From positions 29,817,001 to 29,881,000 of the forward strand of contig JAZBRS010000023.1 of the NCBI GenBank assembly GCA_037176725.1: 64,000 bases of DNA, written 5' to 3'. Positions 37,401-44,354 of this stretch are shown in pieces (the stretch's first letter is position 1; each line of letters opens with the position of its first letter). The translations under genes and the position numbers were made by a program. Source of the DNA: Posidonia oceanica (Eukaryota > Streptophyta > Magnoliopsida > Alismatales > Posidoniaceae). Below the pieces are notes generated by a model, which was not told where the DNA came from, did no database searches, and saw only the letters and a list, made by a program, of their open reading frames with translations.

Positions 37401-40400
37401 TGAAATAGTCTTAAAAAAAAAAGATATGTTAGTGGTTTTTAAAGTTGGCATATTTTTGGATTATAATTATAGTATCAAATTTTTTTTATATCTACTTTGA
37501 TAATTTATTTTCTATAACCCCCACAATGAAAAATTCCTACCTCCGCCACTAGGAGTACACATAATGAATAATACAAAAGATCCATATAAGGATCCTGAAC
37601 TTTAGTCATTGCTTAAGTGGGCACTGATCAAGTAAGCACCAGCTTCTCTTAACACTGTTACTATCGCATTCCAACTTCCTCTGCACATTACCACACATAA
37701 ACTGATAATATCACAACAACGAAACGAACAATATAAATTTGAGAATTTGTTATTGCAATCTACACAATTCAAAACATAATATATATATCAATTTCATTGT
37801 AGTCATCACTTCAACAGAAATACAGAAAATTAATACAACCATATTACTGCAAAAACCTACTAGATGCTGCTGCCTATGAAAAACTCCTCCGAAAGTAAAT
37901 GTAAACAGGATTTTATGACCAAGTATTCACAGTGAAGGTTATGTATATTTCACCTGGCGATTAAGGCCATCCCAATGGAAAAGAAGTGATGCATGATGGT
38001 TTTCACACAAATCACGGGCCTTTCGGCTTCCATAGTTGGTATACCTAAAAAACAGGGGTTATGTAAGAAAAGATTCACGGCTAATCATTTCATGAAGCAT
38101 AATAGTTGTGTGGAGAGAAAAAATATCTTAATGTCAAAGAAGATGCCACTAGGCTGCTGGTGCATTACTTACCATATAAAACCATCATTATCAACCCCCT
38201 TTAGCAACACAATTCGTGAAGAACTGTAAAAGAGAGAGTCATTTATCAGATAGTTTTGATTCCACGATGACTACGATACATCAAGAATAGTGTTCAGTCG
38301 TCTTAGCTAACTATTTAAGATGACGTGAACAAGTAATATGAGATTGGGAAATGAAAGAAACCAAAAGATAGTGGTCAGAAACATACGACTTTCCTTCCTT
38401 GTCAGCAGTTGACAGAGCCATGGCATTTGGTTCGCAGAGGCCAGCAGCAACTGCATCATCAAACCATTTACGAAACTGCAAAAGAACATTGGTTTATAGT
38501 ACAATAAATAAGCTGGTAAATAATTTTGCAGAAATAAAGCACCTTCTGGAATAAGCTCATATGTTGTAAATTTAATAAAGCATGCAACAAACAATTAACT
38601 GTTGTAAAAATAAACTCACCTGTTCCATAGGGTCCTTACTGACTTGATCCTCAAGAAATTCTGGAGAAATATAATTCTCTCTTAGAGCAGAAATTTCAAC
38701 TGGTGGAGGTTTTCCAATTCTCACACACATAGACGTTCCACGATACGGTGGAATGTGAATCGCATACTTGTCAGCAATAGATGGTGGGACAAATCTACCA
38801 CCTAGAAAGTGATGGGGACCAGAGAATTTCTTTGCACAAGCCTTTGGAGCAGTCAATGACACCTAAAAATAATCCAACTGTTAAGACTATCGATTTTATT
38901 GGTATCTGTGAATGTATTTGTAACCAAAAAGTAATCAAACTATATCAAGCAATTTTCAAGGGATACTAACAAGCATATGAGGTTTGATTCCTTCACCGTT
39001 TACATCTCCTTCTTCAACATGCCACCCAGAAGGAATATCAACAGATACAATTGCAGGTGACTTTTTATATACATTCTCAGCATTGCGCAAAGAAATAATC
39101 CTATTGATAATATCATCAAAAGGTGGCCTTGGATTACCTACACTGACTCAAGACAATCAGTTAATTCAGTAGATATGATTGTCCTTAAATATTGAAATTT
39201 ACTTTTCCCAGTGGACAGACTATGATGACCTTTTGTTGGTTGATCAAGGATCATGAGATTACTAGCCAGACGACTTAACTCATATTCAAAAGATATATAC
39301 GACCAATATCTATCAAAACTAAGACTAAGAACCAAAATATATATACTTCGTTATTGGAAGTAACCAAGATTTAAGGCTTAAACACTAGGATCAATGTTTA
39401 AAGTTTGGTTCCATTTTACTCAGAAAAACAATATGCAGCAGCAATACTTTTCAGTTCACCAGAATAATATTGAAAAAAATGCATACATCCAATTGAGCCA
39501 GTTCTCGTCTTCTCGGAAAGCTGGTGAAAAATAAACAGCAGCAAAAGAAGATGCACAGCCCCCACCCCTATGTCCCACTTTAAATTGATGTTGGCATTAT
39601 TGCTGAATATTACCAGAAAAAAACTGAAGACATTATGTTTTTTAGTGTTGAAGAGCATTATATTTGCAGAGGAAAGAATGGAATTAATAGGACAGACAAA
39701 AAGAGTAGAACTAAATATAGAGAAAGTTGTGAGAGGTTTGAAGCTTACCATGAAAAGAGAAACCAAATATAGCGTCTATAATGAGATCAAAATCATTCGA
39801 AAGGTCATGAGGCAGGTCATCAATTGAAAAGAATGGGATTGATAGTGATTCCAACTACAAAGACAATAATGTAAATAACTATCAAAGAAATACACGAGTC
39901 ACGAAGCTCACTTGCACATGCATCTTACCTGAGTAACCAATCCAGAATAAAGAGGCTTCAGTGTGCGCTTTGGATAACAAATACTTGGTTTATACCCAAA
40001 GTGGTACAAGTGACGAGCAGCTACAAGGCCATCACCACCATTATTTCCTGGGCCACATATGGCAAGAACTCTACTATATTCAGTTGCCTTGTACACCTGT
40101 ACAAATATTTACTTATTGAGAACTACTTTAGGGATTTGGTTCTTCCAAAATACGAAGTGTGTCATACATCAATGGAAATATTAGCAAGAACATAGGAAAA
40201 ACATGGAAGTCCGCAAAGTTCACTTAAACTTGGTATTTCAAGTTAAACTTTAGGGTAAGATAAAATAGACAACAACTATACATCTAGGACTACTTCGATT
40301 CACTTCATAAACATGTATAATTCAAAAGGCCATGATATTTTATTCATCCCAACATCATTTTTTTAAATTCTTCTTTCAATTTCTTTATTAAGTCCAGATC

Positions 40401-43141
40401 CTGTACATAGGTATTTACATCTTGAATATTATAAAGAGAGAGAAGCATGAGATGTCTCAAGCCAAAGGGTTGATGCTCCGGTGCTTAAGTCAGAGTTACA
40501 CGAGAGAGTATAAGGTAGAGTCCATGAAACTATTGTCACGAAACAACCTTAGTATGATCCACTGACCTAGGTCAAAATGCTCAAGTTGTAAGTTACTTTA
40601 GTGTTACTTTATTATCAACTCACTTCATTATGTATCCGTCCTATATCTTGACCATCTTCTGATTATGTGATATGGAACTAAACTTACTCAGGCACCTCTA
40701 GCATGCCTCAGGATATTACAACCTCCCCTACTTAGTCTCTTGACAACTTGACATTCTCGTCAAGAGTCATGTCAAGATCATCAATTGGTGCAAGACAATA
40801 GTTGTGGCTCATACGAACTCTACAAGTGACTTCCACCAACTCACTTCATGTAGAACCTAGCCTCGAAAAACACTTAACTTATACACTTCCAACTGGTTTA
40901 TTCGCTCTGACACCATAATGTCAAACAGAGGCCAAGCTCACATGGTTGGACCTCGCCTTGATGAGTCAATGAAACTACTATATTAAGCAACTTGAACATG
41001 ATCCACCAACCTATATCAAAATGCTTAAGTTACTTAGGAGCATATCACTTCCTTATACACATCCGAGATCTGATCATCCAGAATGAGAAACCTTGCTCAA
41101 GCACCTCAAGCACGTCTCAAGGTATTACAACTTCCCCACCCAACTCGTGGCAGTCATCCCATGATGGAGGACAAAGTACCCATATCAACTATTGGTTTAG
41201 ATTTTGGATGGGATTTAAGTGTAGTACCGTACACTTTAGAAGCATTGAAATGTTTAACCCACTTGGACTTGATCTTGAATGAGATTGAAGTGAATTCTAT
41301 CATTACAAACTTGAAGTTTTAAGTCATTTAGGTTTAGATTATGAATATGTTTTAAGTATAGTTCCAACACTTTAGAAACGTTGAAATCTTTAAGCCACTT
41401 GGGCTTAATTTTGATTGTGTCTAAAGTCAATTATATCACTACAAACTTGATGTTTTAAGTCATTTAGGTTTAGATTTTGGACGAGTTTTATGTGTAATTC
41501 CTAACAGTTTTAGAAACTTTGAAATCTTTAAGCCACTTGGGCTTAATTTTGATTGTGTTTAAAGTCAATTGTATCACTACAAATTTGATGTTTTAAGTCA
41601 TATAGGTTTAGATTTTGAACAAATTTTATGTGTAATTCCTAACGCTTTAGGAACTTTGAAATCTTTAAGACACTTAGACTTTATCACTACAAACTATAAG
41701 TTTTAAGTCATTTAGGTTTAGATTTTTTATGAGCTTTGTATCCAGAAATTTACGTGCAAAAGATCAGAATATATACTATGTATAGACTATTCTGCATAAT
41801 TTGGAGGTATAGGTAGCTGCACATGGAAAACTGTGATATTTTCTAGGTTGTATAAAGTAGAAATATGTTAGCATTTTCCAACTTGGAAACAATATTTAGG
41901 AGCAGAAAGTAAGCTTTATGAATGATGTTAGATATATACGGTAAGATTAGGAGGAGGATTGATGACTACTTAATCCAAATATGGCGCAATAACTCCCAAT
42001 GCTTCCTTTTGTTCAGATATTAGGATTTAGGGCCTCTACTTGACTGAGTTCGATGATTTGACCAGTGCTTATGCAGCCCTGAATTATGAGTGGCTTACAG
42101 TAATATAAACAGAAGCAATGAAAAGTTCACCTAGACAAACATTATCCTTGGTTTGCATTCTAGTAACCACATTCTCCAAAATATAGAAGAGCACTGAGCA
42201 TGAGTTTACCACTAAGTTGATTATGATTCGTAAATCATATACTAATTGGTACACATCATGACTGAACATTTAGTGGCAAACTATGAGCATAGAAGTTTGA
42301 ATGGACAAAGTGCCTTCTTGAAGTGGTTTTGGCACCCAGAGACATGTTTGAGTTCATATAGGGAACATCAAGGACAGAACTTCCTAGCAGTGGCTTTACA
42401 TCACTTAGTTACTAAAAAAACAAATATCCAATAACATATGCTTCACCTAAAATACACTTCCAAGTTCCAACTACAACTACTCCGGAAGCTAGTAGACAAC
42501 ACCACAAGTACCAGGACAGCATAGACAACAAGAATAACAAACGAGTGACCAAACACCAAGAACAATCTACGAATCTCAAAACACAACACCAAAACCCCTA
42601 CCTCTGCGATTGCGCAGGCAACGCTCAACCCGGCCAATTCCTGAAAAAAAAAATCTCTCAATACCACATCCACATCACAAAAATCCCGAAGAAAACCGAA
42701 TAAAAAGCAAAGACACTAGCAGGAACACACCATCAACTGATCGACGCTGAATCCGAGAGGTCCCATGAGAGTCTCGTCGATCTCCGCTGCCTCCCTCTGG
42801 GAGAGATACGAGACAGAATGCCCCTCCGAGTCCATCCCTCCTCCGCCAAACAGCCCCCTTGCAAGAGAAGGCGTGAAACTAGAACTCGCCGCTCGTAGAA
42901 GTGGGATGGATTCCTGCGACAAGCGAGTGCCTCATCAAATCGGATACATGGAGGAGAAAAAATGGAGAGAGAGTGGAGTTGCAGGGAGAAAGAGAGGGGA
43001 AGGTGTTACCGGTCCGTGGGGGGAAGGATTTGTGAGGAAGTGGGAGGAGAAGATCCTAGAAGTGGAGGTCGAGGGCAGCGGCGGCGGCGGAGGAGGGATG
43101 GGAGTGGTGGTGGTAGGAAGGAGGAGGAGGCGACACGGCAT
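7163..43141 (-). CDS. PDX3: PDX3-type bifunctional NAD(P)HX epimerase / pyridoxine-5'-phosphate oxidase, 14 exons
   Basis: Exons on the minus strand: 43141-43010, 42913-42731, 42640-42602, 40096-39929, 39854-39749, 39137-38971, 38862-38620, 38475-38387, 38223-38173, 38044-37954, 21052-20948, 20862-20792, 7412-7317, 7229-7163. All junctions are GT-AG and all phases fit. The sum is 1608 nt, or 535 aa plus TGA, close to the roughly 530 aa I recall for the Arabidopsis protein. Residues 1 to about 80 are a Ser/Thr/Pro-rich transit-like leader. Next come YjeF_N ([24 protein letters not shown]) and then the PNP oxidase domain ([42 protein letters not shown], final RLAP). By family knowledge, the oxidase makes pyridoxal 5'-phosphate with FMN in the vitamin B6 salvage pathway, and the N-domain epimerises damaged NAD(P)H hydrate. 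Introns 10 and 12 (16.9 and 13.4 kb) are full of transposons. The start codon is inferred; an in-frame ATG also exists at 43267. No frame damage was found, so I call the gene functional. Confidence 0.93.
7721..8139. repeat. Three tandem 139-bp units in PDX3 intron 12
   Basis: The marker catgagcaag recurs at 7721, 7860 and 7999, exactly 139 bp apart, and a fourth unit breaks off at about 8139. The copies differ at few positions. Each has on the minus strand a pyrimidine-rich tract and CAG (ttttttgttcag), resembling a splice acceptor. The array lies about 300 bp intronic of exon 13. Overlapping 70-codon minus frames are a by-product of the repeat. Confidence 0.92.
8140..10119. other. Intron 12 sequence, nothing recognised
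   Basis: Unique-looking AT-rich DNA. Short frames at 9069-9284 and 9694-9921 on the plus strand do not resemble known proteins. Confidence 0.4.
10120..10608. mobile_element. Candidate MITE with short inverted termini
   Basis: The left end reads tatatgtgcctacacc, and the reverse complement of the right end reads tataggtgcctacagc. The 489-bp interior is non-coding and holds a pyrimidine-to-purine switch. No convincing target duplication was found, so the class is unknown. Confidence 0.45.
10258..10500. repeat. GA-rich purine tract
   Basis: About 240 bp of almost pure purine (gga, aggagg, gggaga words) on the plus strand, directly preceded at 10195-10220 by a pyrimidine-rich stretch. It creates long open frames on both strands (86-103 codons) that are low-complexity and not genes. 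Confidence 0.85.
10975..11180. repeat. Dispersed repeat, family CGACA (copy 1)
   Basis: Shares with 19068-19215 and 30862-31085 the order: a tttcg-gtc block, cggtagaaacac, gaagtcca, and the best conserved part, gaaactctagaataag followed by taaagtaag. Confidence 0.6.
12121..12350 (-). mobile_element. CGACA-rich MITE-like element
   Basis: 230 bp with imperfect inverted ends: catactaccaaatatcgatg at the left, and the reverse complement of the right end aagattctaaatgtcggttt. The interior repeats variants of cgacacgtgtc and ccgacatttc. It is the inverted-orientation relative of 18670-18866. Confidence 0.55.
12410..12642. repeat. AT-rich repeat, left part
   Basis: Nearly G/C-free, with recurring words such as atttaatatgattt and aaataatatt. 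The same pattern resumes after the Copia at 17659-17880, so the Copia inserted into this block. Confidence 0.75.
12643..12776 (-). repeat. 3' LTR of Copia 12643-17658
   Basis: Starts tgtaaagaga, ends ctctaaca. The AT-run tatatatatata near 12731 differs from the partner LTR by two adjacent bases. Confidence 0.95.
12786..16870 (-). pseudogene. Copia gag-pol polyprotein, decayed
   Basis: Read on the minus strand in order: gag start ([20 protein letters not shown], 16863 down), gag C-terminus with an RGRGRGRG tract and zinc knuckle [14 protein letters not shown] (about 16150), protease [14 protein letters not shown]-pre-integrase [14 protein letters not shown], integrase ([27 protein letters not shown]), RT ([35 protein letters not shown]) and RNase H ([20 protein letters not shown]), stopping at the polypurine tract. 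The frame is broken by several stops and shifts (about 16600, 15440, 15120, 14540, 13800, 13280), so it cannot encode one polyprotein. Confidence 0.93.
17525..17658 (-). repeat. 5' LTR of Copia 12643-17658
   Basis: Same 134-bp length as its partner. The primer binding site abuts it at 17524. Confidence 0.95.
17659..17880. repeat. AT-rich repeat, right part
   Basis: Continuation of the block at 12410-12642 beyond the Copia. Words atatgatttcaaataaaa and tatttaatatga recur. Confidence 0.7.
18670..18866 (+). mobile_element. CGACA-rich MITE-like element (second copy)
   Basis: Left end tggttttaaatgtcaatttc; the reverse complement of the right end is ccatagtaccaaacgtcgat. About 197 bp, non-coding. 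A partial relative with the ending acattgacatttgataccat lies at about 11330-11465. Confidence 0.55.
19068..19215. repeat. Dispersed repeat, family CGACA (copy 2)
   Basis: Begins tatcgatttcgtgttggact and continues cggtccaacaaaaatagg, then ctctagaataagctaaagta. Confidence 0.6.
19216..20791. other. Intron 12 sequence, unclassified repeat-like DNA
   Basis: A G-rich patch (19435-19490), an AT-rich patch (19500-19700) and a tract of Ala/Glu-like codons (19885-20080). No recognisable protein, terminal repeat or RNA gene. Confidence 0.4.
20792..21052 (-). CDS. PDX3: PDX3 exons 11-12: PNPOx core
   Basis: Exon 11 (21052-20948, 35 codons) starts [10 protein letters not shown] after the acceptor tttttag and carries [13 protein letters not shown], which binds the phosphate and pyridine ring of the substrate in PNP oxidases. 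Exon 12 (20862-20792) encodes [10 protein letters not shown]...EKYSDG and ends in phase 2 at a GTATGT donor. The two exons are separated by 85 bp and sit as an island between the two transposon-filled introns. Without the flanking exons they look like a fragment, but phases match on both sides. Confidence 0.9.
21897..22028 (+). repeat. 5' LTR of Copia 21897-27793
   Basis: Starts tgttaagaga, ends ccctcaaca; has a tatatata box near 21975. Confidence 0.95.
25037..25180 (+). repeat. 5' LTR of nested TRIM-like element
   Basis: Starts tgttagagtaaatggatc; the TATA-like tcctatatataggag lies near 25112-25126. The terminal CA is altered. Confidence 0.85.
25631..25808. repeat. 50-bp minisatellite inside the TRIM-like element
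   Basis: The word gactgcatgttcgg (or variant) starts at 25631, 25681, 25731 and 25781, an exact 50-bp period, followed each time by aggtcgttttt; the fourth unit is truncated. Confidence 0.92.
26197..26341 (+). repeat. 3' LTR of nested TRIM-like element
   Basis: Starts tgttagagtaaatgaatc, ends ccatctcaaca. Differs from the 5' copy mainly by transitions and two short gaps. Confidence 0.85.
27662..27793 (+). repeat. 3' LTR of Copia 21897-27793
   Basis: Aligns to the 5' LTR over its full length without gaps, about 93% identical. Confidence 0.95.
28189..28311 (-). repeat. 3' LTR of Copia 28189-37594
   Basis: 123 bp, tgttgatggag to cactaaca. Closely matched by 33745-33815 plus 37560-37594. Confidence 0.88.
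29899..30786. mobile_element. Non-autonomous hAT element (0.9 kb)
   Basis: Perfect 8-bp duplication gcaatggg at 29891-29898 and 30787-30794. Ends: cagtgttattatggcggacg, and the reverse complement of the right end caaagtcatcacggcgtcac; both run into the shared cgcctaggcg core. No transposase remains; the interior has low-complexity AT-rich DNA and short frames only. Confidence 0.9.
30862..31085. repeat. Dispersed repeat, family CGACA (copy 3)
   Basis: Starts taaacgtcagtttcgtgtcg and has cggacatcgatggaaatatc and actctaagataagctaaagt. It separates the Copia pre-RT region from the reversed gag piece. Confidence 0.6.
31100..31385 (+). pseudogene. Copia gag fragment in reverse orientation
   Basis: The plus strand reads [15 protein letters not shown] then [20 protein letters not shown], homologous to the gag start of the Copias at 22490 and 33170. 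It faces opposite to the surrounding Copia, so it derives from an inversion or a separate insertion. It contains stops. Confidence 0.75.
33745..33815 (-). repeat. 5' LTR of Copia 28189-37594, first part
   Basis: Inner 71 bp of the LTR, ending in the hAT target copy ggagtaca (33808-33815). Confidence 0.88.
33967..34042. repeat. Two 38-bp tandem units in hAT 5' region
   Basis: ggctctcccaccgacg begins at 33967 and 34005; the units differ by one or two bases. Confidence 0.85.
35028..37372 (+). pseudogene. hAT transposase, TTF-zinc-finger/DUF4371 type, decayed
   Basis: Starts [14 protein letters not shown]. It shows a TTF-like region ([15 protein letters not shown]), the DUF4371-type core ([42 protein letters not shown]) and the C-terminal dimerisation block ([19 protein letters not shown]). 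It ends at TAA 37370-37372. Stops lie at about 35079, 35319, 35526, 35694, 36162, 36297, 36683, 36893, 37244, 37250 and 37283, and there is one frameshift near 36460. Most stops are TAA or TGA where family members carry Gln or Trp, so single transitions explain them (inference). Confidence 0.93.
37552..37594 (-). repeat. 5' LTR of Copia 28189-37594, second part
   Basis: Starts with the second target copy ggagtaca and continues cataatgaataatacaaaag, matching the left LTR until about 37594. Confidence 0.8.
37954..43141 (-). CDS. PDX3: PDX3 exons 1-10: transit peptide, YjeF_N domain, start of PNPOx domain
   Basis: Exon 1 encodes 44 residues beginning MPCRLLLLP, rich in Thr, Pro and Ser. Its donor is followed by a 96-bp intron containing two tandem in-frame TGA codons. 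Exon 2 resumes at 42913 and contains a second methionine (ATG at 42835) in the context [20 protein letters not shown], where the conserved mature protein begins. A transcript starting there could give an unsorted form (inference). Exon 3 is only 39 nt. Exons 4-7 complete YjeF_N, with the NNGGDG loop and the VDIPSG active-site Asp. The linker [12 protein letters not shown] leads into PNPOx. Exons 8-10 hold [20 protein letters not shown] and the FMN-contact segment YTNYGSRKA, ending NRQ at the donor of the giant intron. Confidence 0.92.
40198..40335. repeat. Dispersed repeat, family CGACA (copy 4, diverged)
   Basis: In PDX3 intron 3. Shares ggaagtccgc, then a gggtaagataaaatagacaa block and atctaggactact with copies 2 and 3. 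The 5' cgtgtcgg part is missing. Confidence 0.45.
41185..41735. repeat. Diverged tandem array, about 137-bp period, PDX3 intron 3
   Basis: The block ttttaagtcatttaggttta recurs at about 41317, 41453, 41591 and 41701 (spacing 136, 138, 110), each followed by an ..aacttt.gaaatctttaag..cactt.g segment. The last unit is internally shortened, and a partial unit precedes at 41185. The neighbouring 40500-41140 holds two further related blocks (marker atgatccac at 40554 and 40999). Confidence 0.75.
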
Positions 43142-43310
43142 GGCTCGGATTTTGGCTCGCGGTCGAAGCGCTGGCCATATTTTGTGGCGTTGCCTAATCA
43201 TCACAGACACACACACTCTCCCTGTCACGCCCAGTCTCAAAGAGGAGTCCGCTGTCCGCCCGATCATCGTATCAGAATATCAAAAGGTCACTGTTGTACC
43301 CACGCTCTTG

Positions 43311-43398
43311 TTTTTTTTTTTAAACGGTAATAGTATTAATATAAAATCTTAACGACCGTCGGGTCAAAAAAACATAGAATTCTTTTGTAAAAGATAAT
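43311..43398 (-). mobile_element. 5'-truncated LINE tail upstream of PDX3
   Basis: Poly-T start (minus-strand poly-A), then aaacggtaatagtattaata as at 2811. The flanks ttgtacccacg (about 43295) and ttgtaccctcg (43401) form a diverged target duplication of about 11 bp. It lies only 170 bp upstream of the PDX3 start codon. Confidence 0.7.
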
Positions 43399-43417
43399 TA
43401 TTGTACCCTCGTCAGGG

Positions 43418-43690
43418 GATTAATTTTTTAAAATAATATTTTTTTAATAAATATTTTTAAAAATAGGTCTCCATCCAAACTTATTTCAAAAATAAGTCTC
43501 TGACAGGTTCAGATGGACTCCACGTGTCTACTGGTTTGTCAACTATTTTTTTTTTTGATTGAATTCGACAGCTATACTGTCAAGTTCTGTTTAAACTGAA
43601 TTTGGCAGTTAAAATGTCGAGTTCTGTTTAAAATGAATTCGGTAGTTAAAAAATCGAATTCAGTTTAAGATTAATTGCTAGTGTTATCAC
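43418..43690. repeat. Left terminal inverted repeat of MULE
   Basis: Pairs with 51420-51691. It continues inward to 43930 as repeated gaattcggcagtt..aactgccgaattc blocks that can fold on themselves. Confidence 0.85.
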
Positions 43691-44354
43691 CTGAATTCGG
43701 TAGTATCACTGCCGAATTCAGTGTAAATATAATTCAGCAGATGTAAAGAATCCCTGTTAGAATTCAGTAGTATTACTGCCAAATTCAGTGTAAATATAAT
43801 TCAACAGATGTAAAGAATCTCTGTTAGAATTCGGCAGTTTAAATGCCGAATTCTGTTTATACTGATTTATTGATTTGAATGCCGAATTCTGTTTATACTG
43901 AATTCGGCCGTTAAACTGCCGAATTCTAACAGGTAAAAAAAACTAGATTGAAGATGTTGAAACCAGACAAGTATTCAGACAACTTTTCAGACAAGTATTC
44001 ACAGGGAAAACGATTTCACAACATTTCACAGGAAAAACGATTTCACATTTCAGACATATACTCAAACCAGTTTAACAACATTTCACATTTCAGACATATA
44101 CTCATTCCCACGTACAAACTTGTTTATCCCAATTTCTGCCCAAGAACAAATCAAAACTCAAACTGAATATGTAAACTTAAACAAACATATACAACTTAAA
44201 TAGATCAGAACTTAAACTGAGATCAGAATTCAATGTTAACGGTTGTTACAAACATATATATTCATTTCAAAGATGTTCAATACATATTCAAATCAGTTCA
44301 ACCAACAACTTAAACATATATATTCAAATCAAAGATGTTCAATACATAAAAATA

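Larger units (their letters stand above)
33816..37551 (+). mobile_element. hAT transposon (3.7 kb) with perfect 8-bp target duplication
   Basis: Flanked by ggagtaca on both sides (33808-33815, 37552-37559). Terminal inverted repeats: caggggcggatgtagg, and the reverse complement of the right end tagtggcggaggtagg. It inserted inside the LTR of the Copia at 28189. A C-rich 5' region (33900-34400) precedes the transposase pseudogene on the plus strand, that is, antisense to PDX3. Confidence 0.95.
28189..37594 (-). mobile_element. Copia retrotransposon broken by two hAT insertions
   Basis: The left LTR is 28189-28311. The right LTR begins at 33745, next to the primer binding site TGGTATCGGAGC (minus strand, about 33744-33733). 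It is cut at 33815 by an hAT element and resumes at 37560 until similarity ends near 37594. A polypurine tract TTGAGGGTGAG adjoins the left LTR. Excluding the insertions it would be about 4.8 kb. The outer end of the right LTR is missing or diverged, so no target duplication can be shown. It is in the same orientation as PDX3. Confidence 0.88.
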
